From: Burkholderiales bacterium
Lineage (GTDB): Bacteria > Pseudomonadota > Gammaproteobacteria > Burkholderiales > Usitatibacteraceae
DNA length: 35,960 bases
Direction of reading: 5' to 3'
Assembly (NCBI GenBank): GCA_025360815.1
Contig: JANYBL010000101.1
Coordinates: 1-35,960 of the forward strand
In this document: piece by piece, positions 10,118 through 18,169 of the stretch
Position numbering within the stretch: position 1 is the stretch's first letter
Layout of the letters: every line of letters starts with the position of its first letter
Position numbers and translations under genes: made by a program
Notes under the pieces: model-generated
Told to the model about the DNA's origin: nothing
The model's database searches: none
What the model saw: only the letters and a program-made list of their open reading frames with translations

Positions 10118-12313
10118 TTAGTGTTCAACTTGTGACTGGCTGGCGCTCAGCACGAGATAGGCCGCTGTCTTCGCGCGTGTCAACGTATCGGTTGCCACAA
10201 CGGTATTGACAGCATCGACGATTTTCTTTTGCGCCGTTGCGGATAAGGCGCCATGCGCAAAAATGACAGAAAGTTTATCAACCAGCGCTGCCGGCGTAGT
10301 GGCCAATGCTTGCCAAGGCGCCCAGTTAATCGATGTGCCCACACCACCCTGCACGGTGGCATCAGGAGCAATTGCGTTGCCCATAATGTAGGTGTTGAAA
10401 AAATTTGCGCGGGCGAATGAGGTGGTCGATGTCAAAATGCCGAATTCTGGGCCCACCTTACCGCTGGAAATCTGATAATCCGGTGAGTAGTAATTAAAAA
10501 CCGTCGGCGAATTAAACAAATTGAGCCCCAAGCCGCTCAAGTTGCTGCCGCCGCGCAATAGCGCATAGCCGTCACTGGTCGCGCCCAACCCTCGCAGGGT
10601 GGAGGTCGCCAGCAAGACCGGGTCTTTTAACCGCCCGTAAGTAGCCGCTGTTTTAATTTCACCACGCGCCTCTGAATCGAGCAAGATCGCGCGCACAACC
10701 GCTTTTAAATCACCGCGCACGCCCTGCCCGTTATCGTTAAACACCGCCGCGATCCGCGCCACATAGGCAGGCGCAGGATCGCCAGAGACCAGCTTTTGAA
10801 TCAGCTGTTTGCTGATAAATGGCGCGGTATTGGCATGTGTAAACAGGTTATTAAGCGCATCACTCAAATCTTTATCTGGCGTTTGTCCGGCAGTCGTAAC
10901 AACCCCATTCAGCAATGTTTTGTTGCCCGTATCGTGATTCGCTGCTACGACTGCCATCGGAAATTCATAGTTCACGCCGTTGGTCGTGGTTGGCACACCG
11001 CCGCCGACGGGCTGATAAGTCCAACCTGTAAAAATGCGTGCGAAATTTTCAACCGTCGTTTGCGAATAAGAGGGTACTAAGCCACCATTTGCATCGCGCT
11101 TGATGGTGCCGTCGAGATTCAATTCATAGAGGCCGATGGAAAATAACTGCATGATTTCGCGTCCGTAGTTTTCATTGGCTGAAATACCACGTGCAATATC
11201 GGGTTTTTTGGAATTGGCCATGTCCAGGTAACGCCCCATGGCGGGCGACAGCGTAACTGCCGCAAGCAAATCCTTGTAGTTGCCAAACGCGTTATCAAGC
11301 ATAATCTGTTGGTATCGGCCCATGCCATATGGGTGGTAGATTTCCACGCCGGATGTCACCAAAATTTGGGCAAGCGCAAACGCTACGCGCTGACGCAATT
11401 GATCGTCGCCGCCCAATGCGTTTTGCAAGAACGCCATTTGGATCGGGAACAACGTGTAGTTATCGCGGTAACAAATGTTTTGCGGGTCGGTAGCAGGCTT
11501 AGTGTTGTCGTTGGTACAGTTTGTTGGCGAGATATAAGTGACATAGGGCAGCTGTGGGTAACTCGATTTTGGCATCGCCAGTTGTTCATCGACCCACGCC
11601 GTGATGCCGATGGACTGAATACGGTTAGCCTGCGCCTCGGTGGCGCCAAACGTGGCCTGCTGAAGCAAGCGATAGGCATCTGAAGTCTCCGCCGACGAGG
11701 CTCCGGGTACACATAAATTCGCACCCTCGGGAATCCATGTCTGATCGTTCATGTCTTGATAGACCGGCAATGCCGTCGAGAAACGATGGTTAATTGTGAA
11801 GCCCGCGTAGTTACGGTAAACAGGCTGCGTGCCCGCTGCACATTTTCCGGCAACCGGAAACAAGGCATACGAAACAATAGCCTCAAATTGCCAACCGCTA
11901 TAAGTTTGACCCGCAGCTATTGCTGCGGCGCGATCACGTACTTCGTTGTCTTTTAACAATTTGCATTCGCCAGGCGAGGCGGTAAAAAAATGCGTGTTGT
12001 AACCGTAGGAATAAAAGCGGCAAACCGGATAAGCGCCGGCTGGCGCATCGGCAGCGGTGCGCCAGACTTTATAATTTTGTCCGGTACGAAACCAGTCAGG
12101 ACCGGCACTACCTTTATCGATTCCATCTGCCTCGCTGGCAGACTCTGTGCGGAAATAATGGTTGAGCTTGGTGTTATAGAACTCAATCGAATCCACGACG
12201 GCGGCATTCGCTGTTGGCGGCAACGCCATCAACGATATTGCGGCGCAGATTCCCAAAAGCGTCAACTCTAGGCGAAACGATAGATGGTAGAAGCGATTAG
12301 CGCTCAATTTCAT
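10118..12313 (-). CDS. Secreted DUF1800 protein with N-terminal DUF5648-like repeats
   Basis: A 731-residue protein from the ATG at 12313, preceded by a GGGGG-containing ribosome-binding site; the open frame to 12373 is dismissed because the signal peptide starts here. Signal peptide about residues 1-38 (hydrophobic core LLGICAAISLMAL, cleavage after a TANA-like site). Residues about 40-200 hold repeats of the FYNTKLNHYF and FYSYGYNTHFFTAS kind, matching DUF5648-like modules often attached to exported proteins. The rest is DUF1800, starting at AYRLLQQATFGATEAQANRI and including NYGREIMQLFSIGLYELN. DUF1800 genes commonly precede DUF1501 genes, as here. Enzymatic function is not established. 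Surface or periplasmic location is inferred from the signal peptide. Confidence 0.87.
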   Translation of the reverse strand: MKLSANRFYHLSFRLELTLLGICAAISLMALPPTANAAVVDSIEFYNTKLNHYFRTESASEADGIDKGSAGPDWFRTGQNYKVWRTAADAPAGAYPVCRFYSYGYNTHFFTASPGECKLLKDNEVRDRAAAIAAGQTYSGWQFEAIVSYALFPVAGKCAAGTQPVYRNYAGFTINHRFSTALPVYQDMNDQTWIPEGANLCVPGASSAETSDAYRLLQQATFGATEAQANRIQSIGITAWVDEQLAMPKSSYPQLPYVTYISPTNCTNDNTKPATDPQNICYRDNYTLFPIQMAFLQNALGGDDQLRQRVAFALAQILVTSGVEIYHPYGMGRYQQIMLDNAFGNYKDLLAAVTLSPAMGRYLDMANSKKPDIARGISANENYGREIMQLFSIGLYELNLDGTIKRDANGGLVPSYSQTTVENFARIFTGWTYQPVGGGVPTTTNGVNYEFPMAVVAANHDTGNKTLLNGVVTTAGQTPDKDLSDALNNLFTHANTAPFISKQLIQKLVSGDPAPAYVARIAAVFNDNGQGVRGDLKAVVRAILLDSEARGEIKTAATYGRLKDPVLLATSTLRGLGATSDGYALLRGGSNLSGLGLNLFNSPTVFNYYSPDYQISSGKVGPEFGILTSTTSFARANFFNTYIMGNAIAPDATVQGGVGTSINWAPWQALATTPAALVDKLSVIFAHGALSATAQKKIVDAVNTVVATDTLTRAKTAAYLVLSASQSQVEH

Positions 12314-12816
12314 GCTGCCCCCGATATTTCCAAAATGAACAAGCGAACGACACAACACATCATCAAACCACAAACTTGTGAAGGTTTCATTAATTTACGT
12401 TTCTAATTTTGATCAACTGCCAAAAGGGGGCAATGATTGCCGCCACATTCGTTTGCCGCCACATTTGCGCCATTCACGATTCAGAACTCATAAACAAACA
12501 TAACTTCACAAATCATAACCTCTATCAACGCATACGCAAGCGTCGTGATGACTGCCAATTGTAACCATCGGTTGCTCGCTGGGGCGTTTGTCGTCTACTG
12601 ACGACAAAAAGACGGGCCGCGCTCCAAGGGGCGTCGCAGTTACGACAGATAGCTGCGGCGGGTAGAGAGCGTTCGAAAAAGCGATGCCCATCTGTTTGTT
12701 TCATCGCGCCCAGCGGTTTGTTTTTATTGGCCCCGTAGCCGATGGGTTGAGTGTAGCGAGCGGTTAGCCTAGCCCCGCAACGCTACTGGTTAGTTGTTCT
12801 GCGTTTCTGGCGTGGC
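12314..12816. other. 503-bp intergenic region without a gene
   Basis: The region separates the DUF1800 promoter side from the end of the oxalate operon. A perfect 9-bp inverted repeat, TTTGTCGTC-TACT-GACGACAAA, is at 12587-12608. It has no T-run after the stem on the minus strand, so it is not an obvious terminator. A looser GTAGCG/CGCTAC pair lies about 12756-12790, downstream of the formyltransferase-like gene. Short open frames here (for example 12506-12691, minus) look non-coding. I see no RNA gene. Confidence 0.5.
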
Positions 12817-13749
12817 CTACGATCCAAAAAGCGTCCCCGGCGCGACCGCATAGGCTGTTGCAAACTCAGTCGGGGAGACTTTTTTGCCGTCTTCGTGCTT
12901 CAGTTTTGCGATTTCAATCTGTCCGCCTTGCGCAGTGATGAACATCGCTGAATCGGTAATCATGGTGATTTCACCGGGCTTACCTTTGACTGCTCCGTAG
13001 GTTCTGACCAGTTGTTTTTTGCTGCCAAAAAGCTGAATTTTTTTGCCGGCCAAGGTGGTCCAGGCGCCGGGCGCTGGATCGCAGCCGCGAATCAAATCAT
13101 GCACAAAACTTACGTTGTTGTTAAAGTTAATCTTTGATTCAGCTGCCCGGCACCAGCCTTCGTAGCTCGCTTTGGATTCGTCTTGCACTGCTTCCCGATG
13201 TTTTCCCGCGACAACCAAATCCGCCGCTTCCAACATGGCTGCCACACCCTGCGGGAAAAGGCGATCAAAATAGACGCTGCCGAGCGTATCGTTTTCAGTA
13301 ATTGCTGTTGATTTTTGCAAAATGATCGGGCCTTCATCGAGACCATCGGTGGGCCGAAAAATCGTCAGGCCGGTTTCCGTTTCACCGCAAATCAGCGGCC
13401 AGTTGATCGACGATGGGCCGCGATATTTCGGCAGTAGCGACGGATGATATTGGATCGTTCCGCGTTTGGGAATGTTCACGAATGCTTGCGGCGCGAATTG
13501 CAACACATAGGCCATGATGCCAATATCAACATCCAGCGCACGCATCGTGTCGACCGCTTGCACATCGGCCAGCTTGGGAAACTGAAAGACCCGTAGCCCT
13601 TTCTCCTGCGCCGCGACCCGCAACACATCGGGCCTGGCCCCTTCTTTTTCTGGCGCACAAAAAACACCGGCGACTTCATCGCCACGCGCCAAAAATGCTT
13701 CTAAAACAGCTTTGCCAAAGTCTTGCTGGCCGATAATGGCGATTTTCAT
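12817..13749 (-). CDS. 10-formyl-THF hydrolase/formyltransferase-family protein (FDH N-domain-like)
   Basis: A 310-residue protein of the formyltransferase fold. It starts MKIAIIGQQDFGKAVLEAFL and has the active-site loop YHPSLLPKYRGPSSINWPLI (residues 101-120) and GLDEGPI (136-142). His102 and Asp138 correspond to the catalytic His/Asp of the family. The Asn usual in methionyl-tRNA and GAR formyltransferases is replaced by Gln100. From memory the loop and the later PGAWT and KHEDGKK segments resemble the hydrolase domain of 10-formyltetrahydrofolate dehydrogenase (ALDH1L1) more than Fmt. The likely reaction is use or hydrolysis of 10-formyl-THF, but the acceptor is unproven. It is the last gene after oxc and frc, 97 bp below frc, implying a role with the formyl groups made there. 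The ribosome-binding site is weak. Confidence 0.75.
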   Translation of the reverse strand: MKIAIIGQQDFGKAVLEAFLARGDEVAGVFCAPEKEGARPDVLRVAAQEKGLRVFQFPKLADVQAVDTMRALDVDIGIMAYVLQFAPQAFVNIPKRGTIQYHPSLLPKYRGPSSINWPLICGETETGLTIFRPTDGLDEGPIILQKSTAITENDTLGSVYFDRLFPQGVAAMLEAADLVVAGKHREAVQDESKASYEGWCRAAESKINFNNNVSFVHDLIRGCDPAPGAWTTLAGKKIQLFGSKKQLVRTYGAVKGKPGEITMITDSAMFITAQGGQIEIAKLKHEDGKKVSPTEFATAYAVAPGTLFGS

Positions 13750-13846
13750 GTGGCGCTTTTCGTTAGACTATAAAGAATGAAACTCAAGCTTTGGGGCGGG
13801 CTGCAAGGCATTTATTGACTGAAAGACCCGCCAGAACACGTGTTTA

Positions 13847-15112
13847 CTATTTTTTGGGCGCCGCCGTAAACGCGCCTGCTGCTTTCATTGCGTTCACCTT
13901 GGCATCGTCATAGCCCAACACATTTTTCAATACATCATCATTGTGCTCGCCCAAAAACGGGGCTCGCTCGAGCTTGGCGGGCGACGCTGAAAGCTTAATC
14001 GGCATCCCGACGTTCCACCACTTGCCGCGCCTCTCATCCTCAAGTTCGACATACATTTCACGCCCACGAATATGCTCGTCATTCGCTAAATCTGTCGTGG
14101 ACATAATTGGGCCGCAGGGTACGTCGATTGGATTCAAGATCGCCATGAACTCGCGTTTAGTATGGTTGGCGGCGAACGCGGCAATCAGCGCCCACATCTC
14201 CTGCTGGTTTTTACGCCGCTCACTGATCGTCGCAAATTTTGGATCGGACGCCAATTCTGGCTGACCCAAAGTCGGTCCGATTAAGTTAGCCAAGTTATTC
14301 CAAACCGCCTCTTGCACCACGACGTAAATGTAATCGTTCGGGCCATGCGGCTTACAGTGGATCGCGTTGCCAAGCTGGCCACCACCGGAATCGTTACCTG
14401 CGCGCGGCACATCGCCCATACCCATGCTGGTCGGGACGGAATATTCCGCCAATGCTTGGCGCTCTAGCCGCTGATGATCGCGCCATTTCACGCGGCATAA
14501 ATTCATCACGCCATCCATCATCGCCACTTCCACATACTGGCCGATGCCGGTGCGGTCTCGTTGATGCAAAGCAGCCAATAGGCCAATCGCCAAATGCAGG
14601 CCGGTGCCCGAATCGCCAATCTGCGCACCCGTCACGTAGGGTGCCCCATCAAGCGTGCCAGTGGTACTCATTGCCCCACCCATCGCCTGGGCGACGTTTT
14701 CGTAAGCCTTGAACTCGGCGTACGGGCCGGTCGAGCCAAAGCCTTTGATTGAACCCATCACAACGCGTGGATTGATGGCGTGAATTTTTTCCCACGTAAA
14801 GCCCAGACGATCTAATACGCCCGGGCCAAAATTTTCCATCACGATGTCAGCGGTTTTGAGCAGATCGACAAATACTTCTTTGCCTTCAGCCGATTTCATA
14901 TTCACCGTGATCGAGCGTTTGTTGCAATTCAACATTGTGAAATAAAGCGAATCCGCACCCGGAATATCACGCAACTGGCCTCGTGTCGCGTCACCCTGCG
15001 GGGGCTCGAGCTTGATTACATCCGCCCCCATCCAGGCTAGCAATTGCGAACAGGTTGGGCCCGCTTGTACATGCGTCATATCGAGGATTCTGACGCCATT
15101 TAGCGCTTCCAT
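13847..15112 (-). CDS. frc: Formyl-CoA:oxalate CoA-transferase
   Basis: A 421-residue class III CoA-transferase. It moves CoA from formyl-CoA to oxalate, giving oxalyl-CoA and formate, and so feeds Oxc. Family marks include RILDMTHVQAGPTCSQLLAW (Gln16 in the CoA/active-site region), the catalytic aspartate Asp167 in AQIGDSGTGLH, and the glycine-rich loop DSGGGQLGNA (about 241-250). Other class III members (for example CaiB-type) share the fold, but the neighbouring oxc makes Frc the natural call. The start at 15112 is the last of three ATGGAAGC copies. The two upstream copies (15126, 15140) lead to stops within nine codons. GGAAG in the middle copy lies 7 bases before the true ATG and can act as its ribosome-binding site. 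Second gene of the oxc-frc operon. Confidence 0.93.
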   Translation of the reverse strand: MEALNGVRILDMTHVQAGPTCSQLLAWMGADVIKLEPPQGDATRGQLRDIPGADSLYFTMLNCNKRSITVNMKSAEGKEVFVDLLKTADIVMENFGPGVLDRLGFTWEKIHAINPRVVMGSIKGFGSTGPYAEFKAYENVAQAMGGAMSTTGTLDGAPYVTGAQIGDSGTGLHLAIGLLAALHQRDRTGIGQYVEVAMMDGVMNLCRVKWRDHQRLERQALAEYSVPTSMGMGDVPRAGNDSGGGQLGNAIHCKPHGPNDYIYVVVQEAVWNNLANLIGPTLGQPELASDPKFATISERRKNQQEMWALIAAFAANHTKREFMAILNPIDVPCGPIMSTTDLANDEHIRGREMYVELEDERRGKWWNVGMPIKLSASPAKLERAPFLGEHNDDVLKNVLGYDDAKVNAMKAAGAFTAAPKK

Positions 15113-15140
15113 TTCAATGCTTCCATTTTAATGCTTCCAT
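15099..15140 (-). repeat. Three tandem 14-bp copies of the frc start region
   Basis: On the minus strand ATGGAAGCATTAAA, ATGGAAGCATTGAA and ATGGAAGCGCTAAA follow one another without gaps. Only the third ATG opens the frc frame; the first two give the short peptides MEALKWKH and MEALKWKR. Because 14 is not a multiple of three, the copies cannot extend frc. Confidence 0.9.
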
Positions 15141-15210
15141 TTTTGCGTTCTGTTTCAGTTTTAAAGCAAACAAAGCAATTCTCGCTCAACCACTTGTTCA
15201 ACCACTTCAC

Positions 15211-16986
15211 TTATTTCGCAGCCAATTGTTCAGCCGCCAATATTTTCGAGGTCGCCGGATTCAAACTGGTGATACGTCCACTTTCCGTGCCCGCTGTTTC
15301 ATCGATGATCGCATTAATCAGCGTTGGTTTACGGGAGCGAATAGCTTCATTCATCGCGGCGCGCAATTCGGCCGGTGTCGACGCTTTGACCCCCACACCG
15401 CCAAACGCTTCCATCAGCATTTCATAGCGAGCCCCTTTGACAAACACCGTTGGTGCCACATCCGCACCACCCGTTGGGTTCACATCGGTACCACGGTAAA
15501 CGCCGTTATTGTTCATGACGACAACACAAACAGGCAGATTGTAGCGGCAGATGGTTTCAACCTCCATCCCCGAAAAACCGAACGCAGAATCACCCTCGAC
15601 GGCAATCACGTTATGTCCGGTCTCAACAGCAGCGGCTACAGCGAATCCCATGCCAATGCCCATGATGCCCCAAGTGCCCACGTCCAGGCGCTTACGCGGC
15701 TGATACATATCGACAATGCTGCGCGTAAAGTCCAGCGTATTGGCGCCTTCGTTGACCAGCATTGCTTCTGGGTTGGCTTTGATGATGTCGCGCACTACAT
15801 TGAGTGCGCTGTGAAAGTTCATCGGCGATGGATCTTTAGCGAGCGCTTCGGCCATCTTCGCCAAATTTTTATGTCTGCGCGCATCAATCGCATCTAACCA
15901 TTCCGCTGCGGGCTTCGTCCAGTTTGAACCGACGCTCATCAATAACGCCGACACGCAAGAGCCAATATCACCAACCACCGGTGCATCAATCGCGACGTTG
16001 CTATCCATTTCGGTTGGCGAAATATCTATCTGTACATATTTTTGGCTACCCCACGCTTTATGATCGTTTACGTTTGTACGACCCCAAGTTTTGCCCTTGC
16101 CATGCGAAAGCAGCCAATTTAAGCGCGCACCGATCAGCACCACTACATCGGCTTCGGGCAGTACAAACGAACGTGCGGCGGCGGCGGATTGCGCGTGCGT
16201 GTCCGGCAAAATCCCCTTCGCCATCGACATCGGCAGATACGGAATGCCTGTGTTTTCAATGAGTGCGCGAATGGCCTCATCCGCCCTTGCGTAGGCGGCG
16301 CCTTTGCCGAGCAAGATCAGTGGACGCTTTGCACTTTTGAGCAAATCGATCGCGCGGGTGATCGCATCATGCGCGGGGAGTTGTCGTGGCGCGGGATCAA
16401 CTACTTTGATGAGTGATTTTTTGGCCGCCGCCATCTCCATCGTTTGTGCAAACAGCTTCGCAGGCAAATCGAGATATACGCCACCCGGACGGCCAGATAC
16501 CGCAGCGCGTATTGCGCGTGCTACACCGACACCAATGTCCTCCGCATTAAGCACGCGAAACGCAGCCTTGCAGAGCGGCTTGGCAATCGCTAACTGATCC
16601 ATTTCCTCGTAATCGCCCTGTTGCAAATCAACAATCTCTCGCTCGCTTGATCCCGAAATCAGAATCATCGGGAAGCAGTTGGTCGTCGCATTCGTCAAGG
16701 CACTTAGACCATTGAGAAAACCCGGCGCGGAAACGGTCAAACAAACACCCGGCTTTTGCGTAAGGTAGCCCGCAATAGCGGCGGCATTGCCTGCGTTTTG
16801 CTCGTGGCGAAAAGAAATAACACGCATGCCAGCGGCCTGCGCCATACGCGTCAAATCCGTGATGGGAATGCCCGGCAGACCGTAAATTGTGTTTAGCCCG
16901 TTGAGTTTCAGGGCATCGATGACCAAGTGAAACCCATCGGTGGTATCGGGTATTGATGGTGCGTGTGCGTTTACTTCAGTTGTCAT
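15211..16986 (-). CDS. oxc: Oxalyl-CoA decarboxylase
   Basis: A 591-residue thiamine diphosphate enzyme that converts oxalyl-CoA to formyl-CoA and CO2 in the cytoplasm. The N-terminal ThDP pyrimidine-binding domain has [11 protein letters not shown] and the cofactor-activating glutamate Glu62 in [12 protein letters not shown]. The C-terminal domain has the Mg/ThDP motif from [13 protein letters not shown] (465-477) to NNNG (492-495). Length compares with about 568 residues in Oxalobacter formigenes; the extra residues are mainly a short N-terminal extension. Acetolactate synthase-like enzymes share the fold, but the frc neighbour and the sequence favour Oxc. First gene of the operon with frc and the formyl-THF hydrolase-like gene; GGGA lies about 9 bases before the ATG. 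Confidence 0.95.
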   Translation of the reverse strand: MTTEVNAHAPSIPDTTDGFHLVIDALKLNGLNTIYGLPGIPITDLTRMAQAAGMRVISFRHEQNAGNAAAIAGYLTQKPGVCLTVSAPGFLNGLSALTNATTNCFPMILISGSSEREIVDLQQGDYEEMDQLAIAKPLCKAAFRVLNAEDIGVGVARAIRAAVSGRPGGVYLDLPAKLFAQTMEMAAAKKSLIKVVDPAPRQLPAHDAITRAIDLLKSAKRPLILLGKGAAYARADEAIRALIENTGIPYLPMSMAKGILPDTHAQSAAAARSFVLPEADVVVLIGARLNWLLSHGKGKTWGRTNVNDHKAWGSQKYVQIDISPTEMDSNVAIDAPVVGDIGSCVSALLMSVGSNWTKPAAEWLDAIDARRHKNLAKMAEALAKDPSPMNFHSALNVVRDIIKANPEAMLVNEGANTLDFTRSIVDMYQPRKRLDVGTWGIMGIGMGFAVAAAVETGHNVIAVEGDSAFGFSGMEVETICRYNLPVCVVVMNNNGVYRGTDVNPTGGADVAPTVFVKGARYEMLMEAFGGVGVKASTPAELRAAMNEAIRSRKPTLINAIIDETAGTESGRITSLNPATSKILAAEQLAAK

Positions 16987-17377
16987 GCTCAGTTTTCCCG
17001 CGCTGTTATGATCATTTGTGCTGCCCTACACATTCAGAAAGTTCTAGCTTCACTCACGTCGTGCCTAATTTCTCACTGAAACTATCGTTTACGGCCTCTG
17101 CGCGGCGACGACAATGCCAACCCATAAAGCTGACTGCCTGCAATTTAATCTAAAGCGTTACAACGAAAATGCGATGTAAAAACTGAACATTGACCAGATT
17201 TAGCGGTTAGATTGTGGTTTCGTTTGCGTTGCATTTGATTTGATGGGTATGAAAACATAAAAACGGCTGGCATCAGCGCAAAACATGTGCCGTCAAATAG
17301 CTAGTAACATCATAAAAACGCTACCCACGTAGCGCCTTGATTCTTGTCAACCCAACATCTATAGATTGCGCTTCGTC
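16987..17377. promoter_or_regulatory. Divergent promoter region between oxc and the Crp/Fnr-type regulator
   Basis: About 390 bp with no gene, holding the promoters for the oxalate operon (minus) and the regulator (plus). A 6-bp inverted repeat, CGCTAC-CCAC-GTAGCG, at 17319-17334 sits just upstream of a possible regulator promoter (TTGATT, then TATAGA 16 bases later, near 17337-17364). That placement would suit an operator, for example for autoregulation. No textbook CRP (TGTGA-N6-TCACA) or FNR (TTGAT-N4-ATCAA) site was found by eye. No clear oxc promoter boxes were identified. Confidence 0.4.
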
Positions 17378-18034
17378 ATGACTTTACTCATCAGCCATCC
17401 ACAACGTGACCTCATTCGATTGCAACTGGCGCGCAATATTGTTTTGCGAACGCTGAAGCCGCGTCTTTTCACCGAACTCGAAAAATATTTGGAAATCGCA
17501 GATTTTAAAAAAGGTGATGTGTTGCTTAGTCAGGGCGACCACGACATGGCGCAGTTTTTCGTATTGGATGGCGTCTTGAAGCGCGTGGTGTCAAACCAAG
17601 AAGGCAAGGAAATGATCCTGCGATTTTCAAAAGAAGACGATATGGATACCAGCTACGCCGCCTGGCGGCTGCGCATGCCAGCGCCCTACGCGATCCGCGC
17701 CGTCACTAAAGGCCGCGTGGCTAAATTATCGATGGAGGCATGGGGCGAATTTTTAGAACGTCACCCCGTGATCAAAGGCGATTTTGAATATGAGGTCATG
17801 CATTTGATGTCTGAGGTAATGTCACACACGATCACCTTACATTTGCTCGATGCAGCCGGACGCATTGAACGGTTTCAGCGTAAATATCCGGATATGTATG
17901 AGCGCGTACCGATGAAAGAATTGGCGTCACATTTAAATCTCTCGCCAGAAACGATGTCCCGTATGAAACAAAAGAAGAAGGCGCTTGCGCCTGTGGTTAA
18001 GCTGAACGAAGTGGGCTATGGTAGTTTTGGTTGA
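17378..18034 (+). CDS. Crp/Fnr-family transcriptional regulator
   Basis: A 218-residue regulator with an N-terminal cyclic-nucleotide-binding-type beta barrel (about 30-115; GDVLLSQGDHDMAQFFVLDG) and a C-terminal helix-turn-helix (ELASHLNLSPETMSRM, about 187-202). It lacks the cysteines that would ligate an FNR iron-sulfur cluster, so the effector is unknown. The protein ends soon after the recognition helix and lacks the usual final beta-wing, unlike E. coli Crp. The start is uncertain: TTG at 17366 and ATG at 17378 are in frame and neither has a good ribosome-binding site; I chose the ATG. Its position between oxc/frc and oxlT suggests it controls oxalate use, but this is inference. Confidence 0.85.
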   Translation: MTLLISHPQRDLIRLQLARNIVLRTLKPRLFTELEKYLEIADFKKGDVLLSQGDHDMAQFFVLDGVLKRVVSNQEGKEMILRFSKEDDMDTSYAAWRLRMPAPYAIRAVTKGRVAKLSMEAWGEFLERHPVIKGDFEYEVMHLMSEVMSHTITLHLLDAAGRIERFQRKYPDMYERVPMKELASHLNLSPETMSRMKQKKKALAPVVKLNEVGYGSFG

Positions 18035-18076
18035 TCAAAATTGCGCACGTCGGCATGCGTCGACGAGCAACACCAT

Positions 18077-18111
18077 AAAAAAAGCCCGCGCAATATTGCA
18101 CGGGCTTTTTT
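18077..18111. terminator. Bidirectional terminator between the regulator and oxlT
   Basis: GCCCG (18084-18088) pairs with CGGGC (18101-18105), with a further GCAAT/ATTGC pairing inside. It is flanked by seven A and six T residues, so it can serve both convergent genes. Confidence 0.85.
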
Positions 18112-18169
18112 GTGGTCCCGATAATAGTCTCTTCTAGAAACATCTCCAATGTGCGAGTCGGTGCGAGCT

